Below, one piece after another: positions 59,960 through 64,000 of a DNA stretch of 64,000 bases (position 1 is the first letter of the stretch; the number at the start of each line of letters is the position of its first letter). The notes beneath the pieces were generated by a model, which was not told the origin of the DNA, made no database searches, and saw only the letters and a program-made list of their open reading frames with translations. Origin of the DNA: an uncultured Alphaproteobacteria bacterium (lineage in GTDB: Bacteria; Pseudomonadota; Alphaproteobacteria; RF32; CAG-239); contig CAJTLY010000003.1 of NCBI GenBank assembly GCA_910577095.1, positions 4,033 to 68,032 on the forward strand, given 5' to 3'. A program made the translations under genes and the position numbers.

Positions 59960-61948
59960 ATGACAGATTTATTTGACAGTACAACGGCGGCACAAACCAC
60001 CTATTCGGCGCAGGACATCCAAGTTTTGGAAGGTCTGGAAGCGGTTCGGGCACGGCCCGGCATGTATATCGGCGGTACCGATGAGCAATCTTTGCATCAT
60101 CTGGTGGCGGAGATTTTGGACAATTCGATGGATGAAGCGGTGGCCGGCTATGCCAACCGGATCGAGCTGTCGCTGAACGCCGATTATTCCGTCACGGTCA
60201 GCGACAACGGCCGCGGTATTCCGGTTGACACGCACCCGAAATATCCCGATAAGTCGGCGCTTGAGGTGATTATGACAATGTTGCATTCCGGCGGCAAGTT
60301 CGGCGGCAACGCCTATAAGGTTTCCGGCGGCTTGCACGGGGTCGGTTCTTCGGTGGTCAACGCTCTGTCGGAGAGCCTGGTCATTGAAGTGGCGCGCGAC
60401 AAAAAGCTCTATCGTCAACACTATGCCAAGGGGCGTCCGTTGGACAAACTCGAAGTTGTCGGCAATGCGCCCAACCGCCGCGGTACCAGCATCACTTTCC
60501 GCGCCGATCCCGAAATTTTCGGCGCCAACAGTCATTTTTCGCCCAACAAACTATACCGGATGGCGCGCTCAAAGGCTTTCTTGTTCAAAGGAATTCATAT
60601 CCTTTGGAAATGTGCGCCCGAACTTCTCGGCGAAGGCGATATCACCCCCGCCGAAGCGGAATTGCATTTTCCGAACGGTCTGCGCGATTTCCTCAATTAT
60701 CAGATCGGCAGCCGCGCCACCGTCAACCGCACGGCTTTTGCCGGAGAATCGGCCTTGGCCAACGACGAAGGAAAAGTCGAATGGGCGGTAACCTGGCCGG
60801 AAGACGAAAACGGCTTTTGCTATTCCTACTGCAACACCGTCATCACGCCTCAGGGCGGTACCCACGAACTGGGCTTTAAATCGGCTTTGCTGCGCGGTTT
60901 GAAAGAGTACGGCGAAATGGCCAACATCAAAAAAGCGGCCGCCGTGACCAACGAAGATTTTTTGAGCGACGCCTGCATCATGCTGTCGGTGTTTATCCGC
61001 GATCCCGAATTTCAGGGGCAGACTAAAGACAAGCTCACTTCCGCCAAAGCGGTGCGACTGGTTGAACAGGCGGTGAAAGATTCGTTTGACCACTGGCTGT
61101 CTTCCGATACCGAAAATGCGGCGGCTTTGATCGACTATGTGATTGCCCGTTCGGAATTTCGGCGTAAAAAGAAAGAAGAAAAAATTCAGAACCGCAAAAC
61201 CCCGACCAAGCGTTTGCGTCTTCCGGGCAAACTGGCCGATTGTTCCAAAGCGGCCGCTAATGATACCGAAATTTTCATAGTCGAGGGCGACTCGGCGGGC
61301 GGATCCGCCAAACAAGGACGTGACCGCATGACACAGGCGATTTTGCCGTTGCGCGGCAAGATCCTCAACGTGGCTTCGGCTTCGCTGGATAAGATTACCC
61401 AAAATCAGGAAATCAAAGACATGATCGAGGCCTTGGGTTGCGGGATTAAGGAAAACTATAAAGAAGAAAATCTTCGATACGAAAAAATTATCATCATGAC
61501 CGATGCCGACGTCGACGGTGCTCACATCACTTCGTTGTTGATGACTTTCTTTTATCAGCAAATGCCGAAGCTGATTGAAAACGGGCATTTGTATATCGCC
61601 ACGCCGCCGCTTTACAAAATTTCGGCCGGCGCCAAAAACTTTTATGCGCTCGATGACGAAGACAAAGAGCGTATTTTGAAAAAAGAAGTCAAGGGCAATC
61701 AGAAAGTGGAAATCAGCCGTTTTAAAGGTCTGGGCGAAATGAGCGCGATTCAACTGAAAGAAACCACCATGGACAAGTCGAAGCGAACTTTGTTGAAAGT
61801 TTTGATTCCTTCGACCAACACCGAAGAAGGAAAAGAAGAGGCTTTTGAAACCCGGCGTCAGGTGGAACGCCTGATGGGCAAAAATCCCGAACTGCGTTTT
61901 AAATTTATTATCGAACGGGCCAAATTCGTTGACGATTTGGATATTTAG
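59960..61948 (+). CDS. parE: DNA topoisomerase IV subunit B
   Basis: A 662-residue ATPase subunit that with ParC unlinks daughter chromosomes. The ATG at 59960 follows AAGGAAG closely; the frame extends 7 codons upstream. It has AVRARPGMYIGGTD, DNSMDEAVAG, EGDSAGGSAKQGRDR and MTDADVDGAHITSLLMTFF. It is about 150 residues shorter than GyrB at 9552 because it lacks the gyrase C-terminal insert, the basis for the ParE call. The GNAT gene begins at the next base after the stop. Confidence 0.94.
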   Translation: MTDLFDSTTAAQTTYSAQDIQVLEGLEAVRARPGMYIGGTDEQSLHHLVAEILDNSMDEAVAGYANRIELSLNADYSVTVSDNGRGIPVDTHPKYPDKSALEVIMTMLHSGGKFGGNAYKVSGGLHGVGSSVVNALSESLVIEVARDKKLYRQHYAKGRPLDKLEVVGNAPNRRGTSITFRADPEIFGANSHFSPNKLYRMARSKAFLFKGIHILWKCAPELLGEGDITPAEAELHFPNGLRDFLNYQIGSRATVNRTAFAGESALANDEGKVEWAVTWPEDENGFCYSYCNTVITPQGGTHELGFKSALLRGLKEYGEMANIKKAAAVTNEDFLSDACIMLSVFIRDPEFQGQTKDKLTSAKAVRLVEQAVKDSFDHWLSSDTENAAALIDYVIARSEFRRKKKEEKIQNRKTPTKRLRLPGKLADCSKAAANDTEIFIVEGDSAGGSAKQGRDRMTQAILPLRGKILNVASASLDKITQNQEIKDMIEALGCGIKENYKEENLRYEKIIIMTDADVDGAHITSLLMTFFYQQMPKLIENGHLYIATPPLYKISAGAKNFYALDDEDKERILKKEVKGNQKVEISRFKGLGEMSAIQLKETTMDKSKRTLLKVLIPSTNTEEGKEEAFETRRQVERLMGKNPELRFKFIIERAKFVDDLDI

Positions 61949-62395
61949 ATGATTCGTTCTTATCATAAAAAAGATGCCGATTTGCTGGTGGACATCTGGC
62001 TGCAGGCCAGCTTGCAGTCACATGGTTTTGTCGGAGAGGACTATTGGCGCGGCAAGAGCGGAGAAATCCGCAATGTTTGGCTGCCGGGGTCAAAAACCTG
62101 GGTATGGGAAGAAAACGGTTGTTGTGCCGGATTTGTCAGTTTGGTGGATGAGGAATATATCGGCGCATTGTTTGTCGATCCGGCGTTCCAAAAGAAAGGA
62201 ATCGGTTCCAAGCTTTTGAATTCGCTGCAGGCCGACCGCTGCAAATTGCGGCTGAAAGTTTTTGCCCGAAATGATCATGCAGTCGGCTTTTACAGGCGTC
62301 ACGGTTTTAGGATAACGGCACGGCAAACCGACACAGAAACCGGCGAAGAAGAATTGCTGATGCAGTGGGAAAAATTGACAGAAGAGAAAAAATGA
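61949..62395 (+). CDS. GNAT N-acetyltransferase
   Basis: A 148-residue acetyl-CoA dependent acetyltransferase. ALFVDPAFQKKGIGSKLL is the acetyl-CoA binding loop (Q/R-x-x-G-x-G/A). VFARNDHAVGFYRRHGFR is the following strand and helix. The substrate is unknown; it resembles YjaB/PhnO-like enzymes. It is fused tightly to parE (start directly after stop) and overlaps the next gene by ATGA. Confidence 0.9.
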   Translation: MIRSYHKKDADLLVDIWLQASLQSHGFVGEDYWRGKSGEIRNVWLPGSKTWVWEENGCCAGFVSLVDEEYIGALFVDPAFQKKGIGSKLLNSLQADRCKLRLKVFARNDHAVGFYRRHGFRITARQTDTETGEEELLMQWEKLTEEKK

Positions 62396-63267
62396 AAACT
62401 TCGGCAGTATTTCTCAGTTTATTAACGGTTGCGATATGGGGCTTTAATCCGGCTGTTGCCAAGTTGGGAATGACAGAACTGCCGCCGTTTGCAATATTGT
62501 CTCTGCGCTATCTGTTGACGGCATTGTTTTTTTTGCCGTTTGCCAAAGTCTGTCGCAGTGAGTTAAAGTTGTTGTTTCTTATAGCTTTTTTTGCCAATGT
62601 GGTCAATAACGGCCTTTGTTACATTGCATTTCAATATTTGCAGCCGGCGGCAGCGACTCTGCTGACGCAAACCGAAGCGCCGATTACGGTTTTGATGGCC
62701 TGCCTTTGGGGCGGTGAGAAAATAACCCGTTTTCAGTTTGTCGGCATCTGTATTGCTTTCGGCGGGATCGTGGTTGTTTTGGGGTTGCCGGAGATCAGTA
62801 TTTTCGGGGCGTTTTTAATTTTATTGTCGCGGGTTTTTTGGGGAGTATGCCAGTTGATGTTTAAAAATACCCGTGAATTGAAGGCTTCGGCTTTTATTGC
62901 CTATACGGCGTTGTTTGCTTTGCCGTTTACGGTATTAATCAGTTTGTTTTGCGAACCGGGGGCTCTTTTGCAGATCGGTCAAAGCTGGGGAAGCGGCTTT
63001 GTCGCAGTGACGGCGTTTCAGGTTTTTGCCCTCTCGTTCGCCAATGTTTTATGGCAAAAACTGATTGCGGCAAACGGTGTGAACCGGATTTCTCCTTTTG
63101 TGATGACGGAAATTTTCTTCTCGGCGTTGGCGGGATATTTGCTGTTTGGAAATGTGATAACGTTGCGAATGGGCATGGGGATGCTGTTGATCCTGACCGG
63201 GATAAGCCTGGCCAGTCGGAAAGTTCCTTTTGCGGCATTCCTGCAACGCATTTTTCGTCACAAATGA
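62392..63267 (+). CDS. EamA/DMT family transporter
   Basis: A 291-residue inner-membrane protein with ten predicted helices in two EamA repeats (about 1-135 and 140-285; AIWGFNPAVAKLGM, LQPAAATLLTQTEAPITVLMA-type, and NRISPFVMTEIFFSALAGY). Members export amino acids or other metabolites. The start overlaps the GNAT stop by ATGA. Confidence 0.9.
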   Translation: MKTSAVFLSLLTVAIWGFNPAVAKLGMTELPPFAILSLRYLLTALFFLPFAKVCRSELKLLFLIAFFANVVNNGLCYIAFQYLQPAAATLLTQTEAPITVLMACLWGGEKITRFQFVGICIAFGGIVVVLGLPEISIFGAFLILLSRVFWGVCQLMFKNTRELKASAFIAYTALFALPFTVLISLFCEPGALLQIGQSWGSGFVAVTAFQVFALSFANVLWQKLIAANGVNRISPFVMTEIFFSALAGYLLFGNVITLRMGMGMLLILTGISLASRKVPFAAFLQRIFRHK

Positions 63268-63306
63268 TTAACCAAGGGAAATTTTGCGGCGTTCATAAAA
63301 AAACTC

Positions 63307-63335
63307 TTGACATTTGCCGATTATTTCGTTAAGTA
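63307..63335 (+). promoter_or_regulatory. Promoter of the tRNA-Ala region
   Basis: A perfect TTGACA, 17 bases, TAAGTA. The transcript would begin near 63342 and read through the tRNA-like fragment, the repeat element and the intact tRNA-Ala. Confidence 0.55.
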
Positions 63336-63348
63336 AGTAATCACTTTT

Positions 63349-63509
63349 GGGGTTATAGCTCAGCTGGGACGGCTAAGCGAAAAGATCCCGGAGGGGTGTT
63401 TTCGTCTGCAACGTCTTGGCTGCCTTATCAAGCCAGGGCAGCGTAAGCCACCGCAGCGCGATTAGGCACCCAAGGCGCTTGATCAAGCGCGCATTATTGT
63501 TTCTTGAAT
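63349..63509 (+). mobile_element. tRNA-Ala-targeting repeat element, copy A
   Basis: 63349-63369 are the first 21 nt of the intact tRNA-Ala that begins at 63510. At the D-loop the sequence then switches from GAGCGC to the element body (63370 onward, starting CGGCTAAGCG). The first 108 nt of the body (63370-63477) match 63844-63951 at 100 of 108 positions. Conserved structure includes CGAAAA/TTTTCG with an inner CCC/GGGG hairpin, GCTGCC/GGCAGC, and CTTGG-x-TGCC pairing with GGCA-x-CCAAG. The body ends with a 16-base palindrome GCGCTTGATCAAGCGC. No protein is convincingly encoded. Confidence 0.7.
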
Positions 63510-63585
<76 letters not shown>

Positions 63586-63592
63586 ATTTTAC

Positions 63593-63618
63593 AAGCCGAC
63601 TGCAAAGCCGGCTTTTTT
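63593..63618 (+). terminator. Terminator of tRNA-Ala
   Basis: AAGCCG / CGGCTT stem followed by TTTT. Confidence 0.7.
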
Positions 63619-63717
63619 CATGTCCGTATTTCCGGATCAGCTGCTTGCTTGTCAATAAAAAGGCTGCATAATATAAAAATCCTTTACATTTAAAATAATT
63701 GTTGCTATTTATTCATC

Positions 63718-63822
63718 ATTAAGCAAGGGCAGCGAGAGTGACCGCAGCGCGATTAGGCACCCAAGGCGAATGGTTCCGTTCGCTCGGGGAAACCGGAAAT
63801 TATTTTGAACTAAAACATCAAT
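63718..63822 (+). mobile_element. tRNA-Ala-targeting repeat element, 5'-truncated copy B
   Basis: It corresponds to the last 105 nt of the element. It matches copy C (63901 onward) with 2 differences over the 100 bases visible. The sequence before 63718 is unrelated AT-rich DNA. It leads directly into the tRNA-like start of copy C. Confidence 0.75.
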
Positions 63823-64000
63823 GGGGCTGTAGCTCAGTTGGGACGGCTAAGCGAAAAGACCCCGGCGGGGTGTTTTCGTCTGCAACGTCTTGGCTGCCTT
63901 ATTAAGCAAGGGCGGCGAGAGCGACCGCAGCGCGATTAGGCACCCAAGGCGAATGGTTCCGTTCGCTCGGGGAAACCGGAAATTATTTTGAACTAAAACA
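63823..64000 (+). mobile_element. tRNA-Ala-targeting repeat element, copy C, cut by window edge
   Basis: 63823-63843 is a second tRNA-Ala-type 5' end (GGGGCTGTAGCTCAGTTGGG and one more base), again broken at the same D-loop position, followed by the element body. The offset from copy B is 183 bases, so the copy should end at 64005, and another tRNA-Ala 5' end should begin at 64006. The 3' hairpin here is GCGAA/TTCGC instead of the palindrome of copy A. Confidence 0.7.

Noticed and set aside
63370..63470. 33-codon frame inside the tRNA-linked element as a peptide gene
   Set aside because: Differences between copies are mostly amino-acid changing, there is no ribosome binding site, and structure explains the conservation better.

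Overview
The window is chromosomal DNA from an alphaproteobacterium. The evidence is gene order: mutM, echA, rpsT, dnaA, dnaN, recF lie together, as do gpmI, envC, ctpA, rppH; Tim44, mltA, smr diverge from secB; and ihfB, lapA, accD are adjacent. [FeFe]-hydrogenase genes, a Bacteroidota-style lipoprotein, Cys-rich surface proteins and an autotransporter suggest an anaerobic, probably gut-dwelling, uncultured lineage. That habitat is inference.

Layout. 1-6500: mainly leftward envelope and glycolysis genes (rppH, ctpA, envC, gpmI, a class A penicillin-binding protein). 6600-12050: polA and gyrB, rightward. 12200-14710: an accessory patch with a GH108 muramidase-like protein, a small exported protein that may be its inhibitor, and three small membrane proteins, two sharing a cysteine tail. 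14880-15470: a structured non-coding RNA with its own promoter and terminator, then the long leader of an XRE regulator. 16000-19250: an ABC exporter, PTS EIIA and HPr, and a 31-residue Cys/Gly-tailed peptide. 19270-22270: an autotransporter. 22440-30240: the recF, dnaN, dnaA, rpsT, echA, mutM region, with a candidate LexA box before dnaA. 30330-34380: an RHH protein, a J-domain protein, smr, mltA, Tim44-like and secB.

34380-39430: one operon encoding a group B-like [FeFe] hydrogenase, a PAS-linked sensory [FeFe] hydrogenase (HydS), a SpoIIE-type phosphatase and two [2Fe-2S] thioredoxin-fold proteins. This looks like a redox or H2 sensing and signalling unit next to a catalytic enzyme. No HydEFG maturases are in the window. 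39440-45160: truA, an oxidoreductase, a Bacteroidota-like lipoprotein and a mosaic Cys-rich secreted protein. 45160-49600: yejA and yejB (without yejE or yejF) and a membrane protein. 49740-57240: accA, rmuC, ihfB, lapA, accD, an AMP/thymidine phosphorylase and dnaK; the trp genes usually between lapA and accD are absent. 57240-59860: a second accessory patch with duplicated promoters, an unknown protein, two related four-helix membrane proteins, and a 67-bp direct repeat of the unknown gene's 3' end. 59900-63270: parE, a GNAT acetyltransferase and an EamA transporter.

The right edge (63300-64000) holds what I consider the most unusual feature. A conserved non-coding repeat sits exactly behind the first 21 nt of tRNA-Ala-like sequences, with an intact tRNA-Ala(GGC) restored downstream of one copy. 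The repeat recurs in tandem with a 183-bp period and runs off the window. It behaves like a tiny element targeting the D-loop of tRNA-Ala genes.
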